A stretch of 64,000 bases of DNA from Parenemella sanctibonifatiensis (GCF_002250565.1 NZ_NMVJ01000010.1:124001-188000), one strand, 5' to 3'; positions 1 through 9,203 are shown, counted from the first letter of the stretch. The notes: generated by a model from the sequence alone, not told the origin. Made by a program: numbers and translations.

Positions 1-131
1 GACCGGGTCGGGGCGACCGCCCCGAGCGCGGTGGCCGTCGTCGCAACGATCGTGGCGGGGATTCCCGTTCCGAGCGCTCCGAGGCTCCTCAGGCCGAGGC
101 GAGCGCCGCTTCCGAGAGTGCAGGTAACTGA
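1..131 (+). CDS. rpsC: 30S ribosomal protein S3, C-terminal tail (5' truncated by window)
   Basis: Only the last 42 codons are present; the first complete codon starts at base 3 and the stop is TGA at 129-131. The tail is rich in Arg, Gly, Asp and Ser and ends in SESAGN, which matches the low-complexity C-terminal extension of actinobacterial S3. Its place one base before rplP is the canonical S10-operon order. The KH and catalytic core lie upstream of the window, so the call rests on context and composition. Confidence 0.85.
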   Translation, partial: PGRGDRPERGGRRRNDRGGDSRSERSEAPQAEASAASESAGN

Positions 132-132
132 C

Positions 133-546
133 ATGCTGATCCCTCGTCGAGTGAAGTACCGCAAGCAGCACCACCCCAAGCGGGGCGGCGCGGCCAAGGG
201 CGGCACCCAACTGGCGTTCGGTGACTACGGCATCCAGGCCCTGGAGGGCTCGTACGTCACCAACCGCCAGATCGAGTCCGCGCGTATTGCGATGACTCGT
301 CACATCAAGCGTGGCGGCAAGGTCTGGATCAACATCTACCCGGACCGCCCGATGACCAAGCACCCTGCCGAGTCCCGCATGGGTTCGGGCAAGGGCTCGC
401 CGGAGTGGTGGATCGCCAATGTGAAGCCCGGACGTGTGATGTTTGAGCTGTCCGGCGTGACCGATGAGGTCGCGAAGGAAGCTCTGCGCCTCGCGATCCA
501 CAAGCTGCCGATGAAGGCCCGCGTGATCAAGCGGGAAGGGGAGTGA
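133..546 (+). CDS. rplP: 50S ribosomal protein L16
   Basis: L16 sits near the peptidyl-transferase and A-site region of the large subunit. The 137-residue product begins [14 protein letters not shown] and carries the family signatures [13 protein letters not shown] and [10 protein letters not shown], at the usual full length. The ATG at 133 is chosen over an upstream in-frame start at 31 because the extra residues would overlap the rpsC tail and have no L16 counterpart. It lies one base after rpsC and is followed by rpmC after 2 bases, so translation is probably coupled. Confidence 0.98.
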   Translation: MLIPRRVKYRKQHHPKRGGAAKGGTQLAFGDYGIQALEGSYVTNRQIESARIAMTRHIKRGGKVWINIYPDRPMTKHPAESRMGSGKGSPEWWIANVKPGRVMFELSGVTDEVAKEALRLAIHKLPMKARVIKREGE

Positions 547-548
547 CC

Positions 549-791
549 ATGGCCAAGACGGACATCAAGGCCGCAGACCTGCGCAGCCTCAGTCGCGCCG
601 ACCTGAATGACAAGGTCAGCGAGCTGAAGGAGGAGCTGTTCGGCCTCCGCTTCCAGGCGGCCACCGGTCAGCTCGAGAACAGTGCCCGGCTCCGCGAGGT
701 CCGCAAGGACATCGCCCGGGTCTACACCGTGCTCCAGGAGCGCCACCTCGGCATCATTGCCGAGCCGGGCGCCGAGGATGAGGAGAACTGA
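549..791 (+). CDS. rpmC: 50S ribosomal protein L29
   Basis: L29 lies at the polypeptide exit tunnel. The 80-residue protein has the classic helical hairpin ([19 protein letters not shown]) and an acidic C-terminal tail ending EDEEN, a little longer than the bacterial norm. ATG 549 is preferred to the GTG at 543 because the purine-rich GGGAAGGGGAG just before 543 gives proper spacing only to the ATG. The stop overlaps the rpsQ start by one base (TGATG). Confidence 0.96.
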   Translation: MAKTDIKAADLRSLSRADLNDKVSELKEELFGLRFQAATGQLENSARLREVRKDIARVYTVLQERHLGIIAEPGAEDEEN

Positions 792-1096
792 TGAGCGAGA
801 CCACCGCCGACACCACCACCACGCCGGAGGAGCAGGGCGCCGAGGAGCGCACCTTCCGCAAGGTGCGTTCCGGGATCGTCGTGAGCGACAAGATGGACAA
901 GACCATCGTTGTGGCGATCGAGGACCGCAAGCGCCACCCGCTCTACGGCAAGATCATGAGCACCACCGTGCGCCTCAAGGCCCACGACGAGAACAACGAG
1001 GCCGGCATCGGCGACCGGGTCCGAATCATGGAGACCCGTCGTCTGTCCGCGACCAAGCGTTGGCGTCTGGTCGAGGTGCGCGAGCGCGCCAAGTGA
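791..1096 (+). CDS. rpsQ: 30S ribosomal protein S17
   Basis: S17 is a 16S rRNA-binding OB-fold protein. The 101-residue product carries [14 protein letters not shown] and the C-terminal [11 protein letters not shown] block typical of S17. About 20 Thr/Glu-rich residues precede the conserved core, an extension common in actinobacteria. It is the last gene of the S10 operon here; a terminator hairpin follows 53 bases later. Confidence 0.97.
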   Translation: MSETTADTTTTPEEQGAEERTFRKVRSGIVVSDKMDKTIVVAIEDRKRHPLYGKIMSTTVRLKAHDENNEAGIGDRVRIMETRRLSATKRWRLVEVRERAK

Positions 1097-1149
1097 TCTG
1101 ACGCGGCACGTCGTCTGACACGACAGCGCCTCTCACACACCACCGCATG

Positions 1150-1181
1150 GAGCGGGTCACACCTTCGGGTGTGGCCCGCTC
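1150..1181. terminator. S10-operon terminator hairpin, overlapping the end of the AraC-type gene
   Basis: A 14-bp stem (1150-1163 with 1168-1181, one G-U pair) is closed by a TTCG tetraloop and followed by TTGTGTTT on the plus strand. It ends the S10 operon. The last codons and stop of the convergent AraC-type gene lie inside the hairpin, so the element is shared. Confidence 0.85.
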
Positions 1182-2044
1182 TTGTGTTTCCGGGCCGCCA
1201 CCAGGTACGCGTACGGCGTCTGTCCCGTGACGGCGCGGAAGTCGCGGATGAAGTGTGTCTGGTCCGACCAGCCCAGTTGGTGGGCCAGGTCAGCCATCAC
1301 CGGTTCCTGATGGGGCTCGCTCCGATCGAGCGCGGCGATGGCTTCTGTGACCCGGGCCCGGATCAGCATCCACTTCGGGCTGACGCCGGCGTACCGCCGA
1401 AACTGTCGTTGCAGCGTACGCACCGTGCAGCCCTGGGCTTCCGCGAGCTGTGGCAGCCGGGTGATCTGCTGGTCGGTCATCGCCTGCAGGACCGCGCGGA
1501 GCCGCTCGTAGCCGACGTCGGGGCCAGGGGTCCGAGCCGACAGCCAGGCATCCAGCTGGGGTGCGGCATTCGTCGCGCCGTCGGGGATGTCGGCCCACTC
1601 CTGGGCGAGCCCGGGGAAATGCGCATCGGCTGGAGCTGTGGCGCCACACAACTGGTCCGGCTGCAGCGTGGGAGCGAACAGTGGTGCCGCGCCGATGGCG
1701 AACTTCACCGCCAGCACGGCTCCGGTCCCACTGAGAGTCGCCTCGAAGCCGTCGCGGGGCCGGGGCCCGGTCAGCCAGTGTCCGGCGCCGGGCTGGTCGC
1801 AGCGAGATATGCTGCCGCGTTCCCGGCTCAGGTGCAGTGACGGGTCGTCGATGGTGGTGGCGGTGAAGCCGGTGCCGGGTGGCAGCTGCCATTGCACCGA
1901 CCAGTACCGGTCAACCCAGTGGCGCAGCTCGGGCGCCGGCAGCGCGTGGTCGTAGCTGGCGTGGTGAGCGAACTCATCCGGCCGCAAGACATGACCGAGC
2001 AGGTGAGGCGCTGTCGCATTCGTCCTATCGGAGCTGCCGGGCAT
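1157..2044 (-). CDS. AraC-family transcriptional regulator
   Basis: A DNA-binding regulator of about 295 residues. The N-terminal 150 residues resemble the ligand-sensing domain seen before AraC HTH domains in actinobacteria. The C-terminal third has the AraC double HTH, with RTLQRQFRRYAGVSPK near residue 195 and DLAHQLGWSDQTHFIRDF in the second helix-turn-helix. ATG 2044 is chosen because the upstream in-frame extension runs antisense into the VOC gene. Even so, the two divergent starts are only 18 bp apart, so a downstream TTG start is possible. Its target is unknown; the divergent VOC gene is the obvious candidate. Confidence 0.85.
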   Translation of the reverse strand: MPGSSDRTNATAPHLLGHVLRPDEFAHHASYDHALPAPELRHWVDRYWSVQWQLPPGTGFTATTIDDPSLHLSRERGSISRCDQPGAGHWLTGPRPRDGFEATLSGTGAVLAVKFAIGAAPLFAPTLQPDQLCGATAPADAHFPGLAQEWADIPDGATNAAPQLDAWLSARTPGPDVGYERLRAVLQAMTDQQITRLPQLAEAQGCTVRTLQRQFRRYAGVSPKWMLIRARVTEAIAALDRSEPHQEPVMADLAHQLGWSDQTHFIRDFRAVTGQTPYAYLVAARKHKSGPHPKV

Positions 2045-2062
2045 GGCACCAGCATGGCAGTC

Positions 2063-2485
2063 ATGACTGACACAACAGAGCAGAACACCGCCACCGACTC
2101 GTCGCAGCAGGACAACCCGGCGGGCATCGCCTCGCTGGCGATGATCACGCTGGACGCCAAGGATGCCGGCGAGCTGGCCACCTTCTATGCCGGCGTGCTG
2201 GGCTGGCCGATCGTTCATCAGGACGAGTACTACGCGATGCTCGCTGGCCCGAGCCATGCCTTGGGCATTGGAGTGGTTCCCGATCACCAGCCGCCGAGCT
2301 GGCCTGATGACGGCCACAAGCAGTTCCACCTCGATCTGGCGGTGGCTGACATCGAGGCGGCGGCGGCCGCATGCGTCGATCTGGGGGCGACTCGCCCCGC
2401 GGAGCAGCCGGGGGAGAGCTGGTTGGTGCTCCTGGACCCTGCCGGGCATCCGTTCTGCCTGACGGACGCAGCCAACTGGGGCTGA
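2063..2485 (+). CDS. VOC (glyoxalase/bleomycin-resistance-like) family protein
   Basis: A 140-residue single-domain VOC protein: ITLDAKDAGELATFYAGVLGW at the first beta-alpha unit, a metal-ligand-like HLDLAVADIEAA in the centre and LLDPAGHPFCL at the end. These are the hallmarks of small metal-dependent dioxygenase, lyase or resistance proteins, but the substrate cannot be told. ATG 2063 is chosen; a CAGCAT box seven bases upstream would suit a leaderless start, and ATG 2054 is the alternative. It is divergent from the AraC-type gene and likely under its control. Confidence 0.8.
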   Translation: MTDTTEQNTATDSSQQDNPAGIASLAMITLDAKDAGELATFYAGVLGWPIVHQDEYYAMLAGPSHALGIGVVPDHQPPSWPDDGHKQFHLDLAVADIEAAAAACVDLGATRPAEQPGESWLVLLDPAGHPFCLTDAANWG

Positions 2486-2554
2486 GGGCCCCGTGAGCGG
2501 TGGGTCGGAGCCGGCGGTAGTGTCCTGATCACCTCTACCCCCGGAGTGTGAATC

Positions 2555-4111
2555 ATGGCCCGAACTGGCCTGCTGCCGTCACGACGTCTCTTTCTTGGCC
2601 TGACCGGAGCTGGCGCGGCCGCGGTGCTGCTCGGCACCGGCGCCTTGCCCACCACCGATGCGTGGGCGGCGCCGCTGCCGGACAATCCGTTCACCTTGGG
2701 TGTGGCCTCGGGCGATCCGACTCCGGACGGGATGGTGTTGTGGACCCGGCTGGCGGTGGATCCGTTGGCGGCTGATGCCGGCGGTGGGATGGGGCTGCGC
2801 CGGGTGCCGGTGCGCTACCAGGTCGCCGAGGACGAGCGCTTCCGAGCCGTGGTGCGCGCTGGCACGGTGTTGGCCAGCCCGGAGCTGGCTCATTCGGTCC
2901 ATCCTGAGGTGACGGGCTTGCGCCCGGATCGGGTCTACTACTACCGATTCCAGGCTGCAGGTCACACCTCCCCGGTGGGCAGGACCCGCACCGCACCAGC
3001 GGCCGGGACCCGGCTCAACGACATCCGCTTCGCCTTCGCCTCCTGCCAGAGCTACGAAGGTGGTCACTACACCGCGTACGAGCATCTTGCGCAGGAGGAT
3101 CTCGATCTGGTCATCCACCTGGGCGACTACATCTACGAAAAGTCCTATTTGGCGGACCCGCAGTTCCACGACGGTGGCGCGATGCCGGACTGGTTCAAGA
3201 CCCCGTGTCTGGACCTGGCTCGCTACCGACTGCAGTACTCGGTCTACAAGTTGGATCGTCACCTGCAGGCCGCCCATGCCGCCCACCCGTGGGCGTTCAC
3301 CTTCGACGACCACGAGGTCTTCAACAACTGGAAGGGCACCAACGACACGACCGAGGCAGACCTCCAGCGGCGAGCGGACGCCTTCCAGGCCATGTACGAA
3401 AACCTGCCGTTGCGAGCAGGGCAGCGTCCTGACGGTCCGGACATCCAGATCTATCGCAAGCTGCAGTACGGAGCGTTGGCGGACTTCACGCTGCTCGACT
3501 CGCACACCTTCCGCAGCATGACGACACTCGACCAGCGCCTGGATCCGATCTCGACCAACTTGGGTCACGCCCAGCGCGACTGGCTGGTCAGCGGCTTCTC
3601 GTCCTCCCAGGCGCAGTGGCAGATCATCGGCAACCAGCAGGCGATGATCGAGATGGACCAGGACCCCGATCCGGCCGTCGACAAGTTCAGCGGTTCGTGG
3701 GACTACTACGCCTACGAGCGCAACCTGATCCTGCAGGAGGCCCGCGAACGTGAGGTCGGCAACTTGGTGGTCATCACCGGGGACAAGCACTGCAACTACG
3801 TCGGTGACCTGCTCACCGACTACGAACATCCCGACACCGCCGAGGTGGTCGGCTCGGAGTTCATCGGCACATCCATCAGCAGCAACGGCGACGGAGCCCC
3901 GAGCTCGCCGGTGGGGGAGCGGCTGCTCCAGGCCAATCCTCACCTGAAGTACTACAACTTCCAGCGCGGCTACAGCCGGGTCACGGTACGCCCGGACAGC
4001 CTGACCAATGAGTTCCGCGTCGTCCCGACGGTGTCATCCCCCGGATCGGACATCATCAATCGGGCCACCTTCGTGGTCGAGGACGGGCTCCCGGGCGCGG
4101 TCCAGGCCTGA
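2555..4111 (+). CDS. phoD: PhoD-family alkaline phosphatase, Tat-exported
   Basis: A secreted metallophosphoesterase of 518 residues that would release phosphate from organic esters outside the membrane. The N-terminus has a twin-arginine signal (SRRLFLG at residues 9-15, then a hydrophobic stretch to ALPTTDAWA). A fibronectin-like N-terminal domain is followed by the PhoD catalytic domain with LGDYIYE near residue 188, DDHEVFNNW near 250 and GDKHCNY near 408, which supply Fe/Ca ligands in characterised PhoD. Length is normal. No Pho-box was recognised by eye. Its insertion between rpsQ and rplN parallels the position of arylsulfatase atsA in mycobacteria. Confidence 0.93.
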   Translation: MARTGLLPSRRLFLGLTGAGAAAVLLGTGALPTTDAWAAPLPDNPFTLGVASGDPTPDGMVLWTRLAVDPLAADAGGGMGLRRVPVRYQVAEDERFRAVVRAGTVLASPELAHSVHPEVTGLRPDRVYYYRFQAAGHTSPVGRTRTAPAAGTRLNDIRFAFASCQSYEGGHYTAYEHLAQEDLDLVIHLGDYIYEKSYLADPQFHDGGAMPDWFKTPCLDLARYRLQYSVYKLDRHLQAAHAAHPWAFTFDDHEVFNNWKGTNDTTEADLQRRADAFQAMYENLPLRAGQRPDGPDIQIYRKLQYGALADFTLLDSHTFRSMTTLDQRLDPISTNLGHAQRDWLVSGFSSSQAQWQIIGNQQAMIEMDQDPDPAVDKFSGSWDYYAYERNLILQEAREREVGNLVVITGDKHCNYVGDLLTDYEHPDTAEVVGSEFIGTSISSNGDGAPSSPVGERLLQANPHLKYYNFQRGYSRVTVRPDSLTNEFRVVPTVSSPGSDIINRATFVVEDGLPGAVQA

Positions 4112-4186
4112 CCGGCCACCCGGAAGCGGGTGCTGGGCGTACGCCTGGTGACCAGGACCGGTCGCCAACGCCCGGTTTGTCCACGA

Positions 4187-4216
4187 TTGGGGCCGCAGCA
4201 GGCGTTGTTGTATGCT
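4187..4216 (+). promoter_or_regulatory. Candidate spc-operon promoter
   Basis: TTGGGG (4187-4192), an 18-bp spacer and TATGCT (4211-4216) form a sigma-A-like promoter in the 261-bp gap before rplN. It leaves an mRNA leader of about 150 nt that could hold ribosomal-protein feedback sites; no specific one was recognised. Confidence 0.55.
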
Positions 4217-4372
4217 TGCACGGTTGCCTTGGGGCTGAGCCTGCTCGGAAACGAGTGGGGACCTTCTCCGGGCGACGACCCAAATGTTCGTTCACCAGGC
4301 CCGTGGCGTGCGCTGTGGCTGTCACCATCGCGATCGCGTCGGGGGAACCGGTACGACAATCAGGAGTAGTGA

Positions 4373-4741
4373 ATGATCCAGCAGGAGACGCGACTGAAGG
4401 TCGCCGACAACACGGGAGCAAAGGAAATCCTCTGCATCCGTGTGCTCGGTGGCTCGAAGCGTCGCTACGCCGGCATCGGTGACACCATCGTGGCCACGGT
4501 CAAGGATGCGATCCCCGGCGGCAACGTCAAGAAGGGTGAGGTCGTCAAGGCCGTCATCGTTCGTTCCGTGAAGGGCAGCCGTCGTAACGACGGTTCCTAC
4601 ATTCGTTTCGACGAGAACGCCGCGGTGATCCTCAACACCAACGGTGAGCCCCGCGGCACCCGCATCTTCGGCCCCGTGGGCCGTGAGCTGCGCGAGAAGA
4701 AGTTCATGCGCATCGTGTCGCTCGCCCCGGAGGTGATCTGA
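4373..4741 (+). CDS. rplN: 50S ribosomal protein L14
   Basis: L14 helps form the intersubunit bridge region. The 122-residue product starts [18 protein letters not shown] and keeps the [15 protein letters not shown] and [14 protein letters not shown] signatures at full length. It is the first gene of the spc operon and abuts rplX with no gap. Confidence 0.98.
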   Translation: MIQQETRLKVADNTGAKEILCIRVLGGSKRRYAGIGDTIVATVKDAIPGGNVKKGEVVKAVIVRSVKGSRRNDGSYIRFDENAAVILNTNGEPRGTRIFGPVGRELREKKFMRIVSLAPEVI

Positions 4742-5107
4742 ATGACCCTGCATGTGAAGAAGGGTGACCGCGTCAAGGTCATCGCGGGCAAGGACAAGGG
4801 CTCCGTCGGCGAGATCATCGCCGTTGACCCGCACTCCGAGCGCGTGACGGTCGAGGGCGTCAACATCGTCAAGCGTCACATCAGCCAGAACCAGCAGCAG
4901 CCCAACCAGCAGAGCGGCATCGTGTCCCGTGAGGCCCCGATCCACGTCTCGAACGTGCAGCTGCTGGTCAAGGACAGCGACGGCAACGACGTGCTGACCC
5001 GCGTCGGCTACGAGCGTCGCGAGGTCCAGAAGCGGCGCGCCGACGGCACCGAGTACAGCGCCTTCCGCAGTGTGCGCATCGCCCGGAAGACCGGGGAGGA
5101 GATCTGA
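4742..5107 (+). CDS. rplX: 50S ribosomal protein L24
   Basis: L24 is an assembly-initiator protein at the tunnel exit. The 121-residue protein has the N-terminal KOW motif ([21 protein letters not shown]) and the following [10 protein letters not shown]. The C-terminal part is slightly longer than in E. coli, as usual in actinobacteria. Its stop overlaps the rplE start by one base. Confidence 0.97.
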   Translation: MTLHVKKGDRVKVIAGKDKGSVGEIIAVDPHSERVTVEGVNIVKRHISQNQQQPNQQSGIVSREAPIHVSNVQLLVKDSDGNDVLTRVGYERREVQKRRADGTEYSAFRSVRIARKTGEEI

Positions 5108-5733
5108 TGACTGAGGCCACCACCACCGTGGAGATTCCCCGTCTCAAGCAGAAGTACCGCGAGGAGATCGCGCCGGCCCTGCGCGAGGAGTTCAGCATCG
5201 CCAACGCGATGCAGATCCCTGGCCTGACCAAGATCGTCGTCAACATGGGCGTCGGTGACGCCGCGCGTGACTCCAAGGTCATCGACGGCGCCATCAAGGA
5301 CATGACTGCCATCACCGGCCAGAAGCCTCAGGTGACCAAGTCGCGCAAGTCCATCGCCCAGTTCAAGCTGCGTGAGGGCCAAGCCATTGGCTGCCACGTG
5401 ACCCTGCGGGGCAACCGGATGTGGGAGTTCGCCGACCGGCTGCTGAGCCTGGCGCTGCCCCGTATCCGTGACTTCCGCGGTCTGTCTCCCCGTCAGTTCG
5501 ACGGCAACGGCAACTACACCTTCGGTCTCACCGAGCAGGTCATGTTCCACGAGATCGACCCCGACAAGATCGACCGGGTGCGCGGCATGGACATCACCTT
5601 CGTGACCACTGCCACCAACGATGACCAGGGCCGGGCGCTGCTGAAGCACCTGGGCTTCCCGTTTGCCAGCGCCGACGTCAAGCCGGCCAAGAAGAAGGCC
5701 AAGGGTCCGGCCTTCGCTCGGAAGAAGAAGTGA
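5107..5733 (+). CDS. rplE: 50S ribosomal protein L5
   Basis: L5 binds 5S rRNA in the central protuberance. The 208-residue product contains [16 protein letters not shown], the [21 protein letters not shown] loop and [19 protein letters not shown], all diagnostic. A Lys-rich C-terminal tail ([17 protein letters not shown]) extends beyond the core. Confidence 0.98.
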   Translation: MTEATTTVEIPRLKQKYREEIAPALREEFSIANAMQIPGLTKIVVNMGVGDAARDSKVIDGAIKDMTAITGQKPQVTKSRKSIAQFKLREGQAIGCHVTLRGNRMWEFADRLLSLALPRIRDFRGLSPRQFDGNGNYTFGLTEQVMFHEIDPDKIDRVRGMDITFVTTATNDDQGRALLKHLGFPFASADVKPAKKKAKGPAFARKKK

Positions 5734-5743
5734 GGATCAAGCC

Positions 5744-5929
5744 ATGGCCAAGACAGCTCTGAAGGTCAAGCAGTCCCGCAAGCCGAAGTTCGCCGTGCGT
5801 GGTTACACGCGCTGCAACAAGTGCGGCCGTCCCAAGGCTGTGTTCCGCAAGTTCGGCCTGTGCCGGGTTTGCCTGCGCGACCTCGCCCATGCCGGTCAGC
5901 TGCCCGGCGTCATCAAGTCCTCCTGGTGA
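5744..5929 (+). CDS. rpsZ: 30S ribosomal protein S14, type Z (zinc ribbon)
   Basis: A 61-residue zinc-binding S14 with CNKC and CRVC pairs (the C+ form) between [13 protein letters not shown] and [16 protein letters not shown] 5744 follows rplE by 10 bases; earlier in-frame starts would read back through the rplE tail. The short zinc form is the standard spc-operon S14 in actinobacteria. Confidence 0.97.
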   Translation: MAKTALKVKQSRKPKFAVRGYTRCNKCGRPKAVFRKFGLCRVCLRDLAHAGQLPGVIKSSW

Positions 5930-6004
5930 TCCCACCACTTCCAGTCCAGATTCTGACGCAGCAGGTCCTGAGGGAAACCGCTGTGAGAAAGAGGCTTTGA
6001 GCCA

Positions 6005-6412
6005 ATGACGATGACTGATCCCATCGCAGACATGCTGACGCGTCTGCGCAACGCCAATCGGGCATTCCTCGACAGCACCACGATGCCGAGCAGCAAGATC
6101 AAGGTTGGTATTGCTGAGATCCTCCACCAGGAGGGCTACATCGCCTCCTACGAGGTGGCCGAGCCCGGCGAGGGCGAGGTCGGCAAGAAGCTGACCATCA
6201 CCCTGAAGTACGGCGATCACCGCGAGCGTTCCATCGCTGGCGTGCGCCGCATCTCCAAGCCAGGTCTTCGCGTGTACGCCAAGTCCAACGCTCTGCCCAA
6301 GGTCCTCGGCGGCCTCGGCATTGCGATCATTTCCACGTCCCAGGGTCTGCTGACCGACCGGGATGCCAATTCCAAGAGCGTGGGTGGGGAAGTCCTCGCC
6401 TACGTCTGGTGA
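6005..6412 (+). CDS. rpsH: 30S ribosomal protein S8
   Basis: S8 is a primary 16S rRNA binder and the classical autogenous repressor of spc operons. The 135-residue product starts [18 protein letters not shown] and ends with [22 protein letters not shown], both family signatures. A 75-bp gap separates it from rpsZ, the longest gap inside this operon, and could hold a regulatory structure. Confidence 0.98.
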   Translation: MTMTDPIADMLTRLRNANRAFLDSTTMPSSKIKVGIAEILHQEGYIASYEVAEPGEGEVGKKLTITLKYGDHRERSIAGVRRISKPGLRVYAKSNALPKVLGGLGIAIISTSQGLLTDRDANSKSVGGEVLAYVW

Positions 6413-6437
6413 CCCCGACACACGAGAGGAGACTGAC

Positions 6438-6977
6438 ATGTCACGAATCGGAAAGTTGCCGATCGCGATTCCCTCGGGTGTTGAGGTGACCGTGAACGGC
6501 CAGGACGTCCAGGTGAAGGGCCCCAAGGGTCAGCTGAGCCATACCGTCCCGACCCCGCTCACCATCGCCAAGGAGGACGGTTCGGTCACGATCGAGCGTC
6601 CCGATGAGGAGCGCGACAACAAGGCGCTGCACGGCCTGACCCGGACCTTGGTCAACAACATGGTCATCGGTGTCACCGAGGGCTACGAGAAGAAGCTCGA
6701 GATCGTCGGCGTCGGCTACCGCGTCCTGTCCAAGGGCCCGGCTCAGCTGGAGTTCAACCTTGGCTTCTCGCACCCCGTCGTGGTGAATGCCCCCGAGGGC
6801 ATCACTTTCACCGTCGAGGGCCCGACCAAGTTTGCGGTGCTCGGCATCGACAAGCAGGCGGTCGGCGAGGTCGCGGCCAACATCCGCAAGATTCGCAAGC
6901 CCGAGCCGTACAAGGGCAAGGGTGTCCGATACGCCGGCGAGAACGTGCGCCGCAAGGTCGGAAAGGCTGGTAAGTGA
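6438..6977 (+). CDS. rplF: 50S ribosomal protein L6
   Basis: L6 lies near the factor-binding site of the large subunit. The 179-residue protein begins [15 protein letters not shown], has both L6 repeats and ends with the [13 protein letters not shown] signature. ATG 6438 follows a GAGAGGAGA ribosome-binding site; an upstream in-frame start at 6363 would overlap rpsH. Confidence 0.98.
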   Translation: MSRIGKLPIAIPSGVEVTVNGQDVQVKGPKGQLSHTVPTPLTIAKEDGSVTIERPDEERDNKALHGLTRTLVNNMVIGVTEGYEKKLEIVGVGYRVLSKGPAQLEFNLGFSHPVVVNAPEGITFTVEGPTKFAVLGIDKQAVGEVAANIRKIRKPEPYKGKGVRYAGENVRRKVGKAGK

Positions 6978-6979
6978 TC

Positions 6980-7363
6980 ATGGGTATTGCACTGTCCCAC
7001 GGCAAGAAGACCGCGGCGAAGACCAAGGCGCGGCTGCGTCGTCAGGTCCGCGTACGCAAGGGCATCTTCGGTCAGCCGGAGCGCCCCCGCCTGGTCGTGA
7101 CGCGTTCGGCGCGCCACATCCTGGCCCAGGTGATCGACGACACCCGCGGCGTCACGCTGGCAGCGGCCTCCACCATGGATGCCGATCTGCGCAGCAGCGA
7201 CGCCGACAAGTCGGCCAAGGCCCGCAAGGTTGGCGAACTCGTCGCCGAGCGTGCCAAGGCTGCTGGTGTCGAGCAGGTCGTCTTCGACCGCGCCGGCCAC
7301 AAGTACCACGGACGGATTGCTGCGCTCGCTGAGGGCGCCCGCGAGTCCGGCCTCGGTTTCTGA
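6980..7363 (+). CDS. rplR: 50S ribosomal protein L18
   Basis: L18 binds 5S rRNA together with L5. The 127-residue product has the basic N-terminus ([18 protein letters not shown]), [20 protein letters not shown] and the C-terminal [24 protein letters not shown] 6980 is chosen over GTG 6974, which would overlap the rplF stop and sit too close to the purine-rich GAAAGGCTGG. Confidence 0.97.
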   Translation: MGIALSHGKKTAAKTKARLRRQVRVRKGIFGQPERPRLVVTRSARHILAQVIDDTRGVTLAAASTMDADLRSSDADKSAKARKVGELVAERAKAAGVEQVVFDRAGHKYHGRIAALAEGARESGLGF

Positions 7364-7391
7364 GCACGACGAAAGATACGGAGATACAGCG

Positions 7392-8000
7392 ATGAGTGGA
7401 ACCCAGCGCGGCAATCGCGCAGGTGGTGAGCGTCGCGGTCGTGACGATCGTCGTGGCCAGGCGCAGGAAAAGAGCATGTTCCTTGAGCGCGTGGTGAAGA
7501 TCAACCGCGTCGCCAAGGTGGTCAAGGGTGGTCGGCGCTTCAGCTTCACCGCTCTGGTCGTGGTCGGCGATGGCGACGGCACCGTCGGCATTGGCTACGG
7601 CAAGGCCAAGGAGGTGCCCGCGGCGATCGCCAAGGGTGTGGAGGAGGCCAAAAAGGCATTCTTCCGCGTCCCGCGGATCCAGGGCACCATCCCGCACCCC
7701 GTCCAGGGTGAGAAGGCGGCCGGCGTGGTCATGCTGCGTCCGGCGTCCCCCGGTACCGGCGTCATCGCCGGTGGTGCCGTCCGCGCGGTGCTCGAGTGCG
7801 CCGGCATCAGCGACATCCTCGCGAAGTCCCTCGGCTCGCCCAATGTGATCAACGTTGTGCACGCCACCGAGACGGCGCTGAAGATGCTCGAGGAGCCGGA
7901 GGAGGTCGCCTCCCGCCGCAGCAAGCGGGTCGAGGACGTTGCCCCCGCCGCGCTGCTGCGCGCCAAGCGCGGCCAGACCGATGAGGCGGTCAGCGCATGA
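7392..8000 (+). CDS. rpsE: 30S ribosomal protein S5
   Basis: S5 takes part in decoding fidelity. The 202-residue product has an Arg/Gly-rich N-terminal tail, then the double-stranded RNA-binding domain ([21 protein letters not shown]) and the [14 protein letters not shown] and [13 protein letters not shown] signatures. ATG 7392 is used; a longer reading upstream runs through rplR in another frame. Confidence 0.98.
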   Translation: MSGTQRGNRAGGERRGRDDRRGQAQEKSMFLERVVKINRVAKVVKGGRRFSFTALVVVGDGDGTVGIGYGKAKEVPAAIAKGVEEAKKAFFRVPRIQGTIPHPVQGEKAAGVVMLRPASPGTGVIAGGAVRAVLECAGISDILAKSLGSPNVINVVHATETALKMLEEPEEVASRRSKRVEDVAPAALLRAKRGQTDEAVSA

Positions 8001-8179
8001 GCAAGATCAAGGTGACGCAGGTCAAGTCCGTCATCGGCGGCAAGCAGAACCAGAAGGACACGCTCCGCACCTTGGGGATCAAGCGGATCGGCGACTCCGT
8101 CGTCCGTGAGCTGACCCCCGAGGTCAAGGGCATGATCACGACCGTTAACCACCTGGTGACGGTCGAGGAGGTGGACTGA
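7997..8179 (+). CDS. rpmD: 50S ribosomal protein L30
   Basis: A 60-residue L30 of standard length starting [20 protein letters not shown] with the [14 protein letters not shown] signature. Its ATG overlaps the rpsE stop by four bases (ATGA), so translation is coupled. Confidence 0.97.
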   Translation: MSKIKVTQVKSVIGGKQNQKDTLRTLGIKRIGDSVVRELTPEVKGMITTVNHLVTVEEVD

Positions 8180-8619
8180 TGCTCAAGCTTCACAACCTGA
8201 GCCCGGCCCCCGGCGCCAAGAAGGCCAAGACCCGCGTGGGTCGCGGTGAAGGCTCCAAGGGCAAGACCGCTGGTCGCGGTACGAAGGGCACCGGCGCACG
8301 CAAGAACGTGCCCGAGAACTTCGAAGGTGGCTCGATGCCGATGCACATGCGGGTGCCGAAGCTTCGCGGCTTCAAGAACCCGTTCCGCGTCGAGTACCAG
8401 GCCATCAACGTCGGCAAGATCGGCGAGCTGTTCCCCAAGGGTGGCGAGGTCGGCGTTGCTGAGCTCGTGGCCGCGGGCGCAGTGCGCGACGGTCACCCCG
8501 TCAAGGTGCTGGCCGAGGGTGAGCTGACTGTTGCGGTCCAGCTGACCGTCGACAAGGCCTCGGCTGCGGCCAAGGAGAAGATCGAGAAGGCCGGCGGTTC
8601 CGTCACCACGACGAACTGA
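8179..8619 (+). CDS. rplO: 50S ribosomal protein L15
   Basis: L15 is a late-assembly protein bridging 23S rRNA domains. The 146-residue product starts [15 protein letters not shown] and has the Gly/Arg-rich [19 protein letters not shown] segment and the [13 protein letters not shown] signature. It overlaps rpmD by one base and is the last spc gene before a terminator; secY is therefore transcribed separately here. Confidence 0.98.
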   Translation: MLKLHNLSPAPGAKKAKTRVGRGEGSKGKTAGRGTKGTGARKNVPENFEGGSMPMHMRVPKLRGFKNPFRVEYQAINVGKIGELFPKGGEVGVAELVAAGAVRDGHPVKVLAEGELTVAVQLTVDKASAAAKEKIEKAGGSVTTTN

Positions 8620-8635
8620 GCCGGACACCACGCAG

Positions 8636-8667
8636 CGGGCCCCGCAGACTTCGGTCTGCGGGGCCCG
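8636..8667 (+). terminator. Terminator after rplO
   Basis: A perfect 14-bp stem (8636-8649 with 8654-8667) closed by TTCG lies 17 bases after the rplO stop and is followed by TTCGTCGTT. It separates the spc operon from the convergent lipoprotein gene. Confidence 0.85.
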
Positions 8668-8738
8668 TTCGTCGTTGCTGGCGGGTCTGTCGCTGGTGGG
8701 TTCACCGGTGCGGCTGTGCAGGGCCTGGGCGCGCCCGC

Positions 8739-9179
8739 TCAGGCCAGCCGGACTTCGCCGCGCTCCACCCCGAGCTCAGCCAACGCCACCTGCCAGATCT
8801 CCAGCTCCACCGGCGACCAGGCGCAGCTGACGGTGCGCTTGTCGCGAGGGATCCAGGTGTCAAACCGAAGCACGCCATCGCCGTCGTCCCAAACCTCACT
8901 GACGTCGAAGCAGCGGGGATAGCTGCCGGCCACCACGACCGCGGTGCTGAAGTCAGGATCCGGGGCACTTTCACGGATCTCCGGGGGCTGCTCGGCCAGC
9001 CACTGTTGCCAGGCCGCGTCATCCACGATCAGGAGTTGCCGGGGCCGTGGCTCGCCGAGCTCGCCAATGTTCTGCTCGCTCCAGTTCGCGAGTCGGGTCC
9101 CTACCCGGACCGGACCGAACAGGCTGCAGCCCGACAGGATCAACCCCGCCACCACGAGCAACACCAAGCCTCGACGCAT
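8739..9179 (-). CDS. Small lipoprotein of unknown function
   Basis: A 146-residue exported protein whose first 17 residues form a signal peptide ending in the lipobox LSGC, so it should be lipid-anchored outside the membrane. The rest (WSEQNIGELGEPRPRQLLIV, TWIPRDKRTVSCAWSPVELE) matches no family I can name. A TACGCT box (plus-strand 9186-9191) lies six bases before the ATG, consistent with leaderless transcription. It is divergent from the symporter gene. Confidence 0.75.
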   Translation of the reverse strand: MRRGLVLLVVAGLILSGCSLFGPVRVGTRLANWSEQNIGELGEPRPRQLLIVDDAAWQQWLAEQPPEIRESAPDPDFSTAVVVAGSYPRCFDVSEVWDDGDGVLRFDTWIPRDKRTVSCAWSPVELEIWQVALAELGVERGEVRLA

Positions 9180-9203
9180 GGTTTCAGCGTACGCGTGGCG
9201 ACC

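Noticed and set aside
336-1143. Open frames antisense to rplP-rpmC-rpsQ
   Set aside because: GC-rich shadows of conserved ribosomal genes.
1169-1840. Plus-strand frame opposite the AraC-type gene
   Set aside because: Shadow frame; the minus strand has clear AraC HTH motifs.
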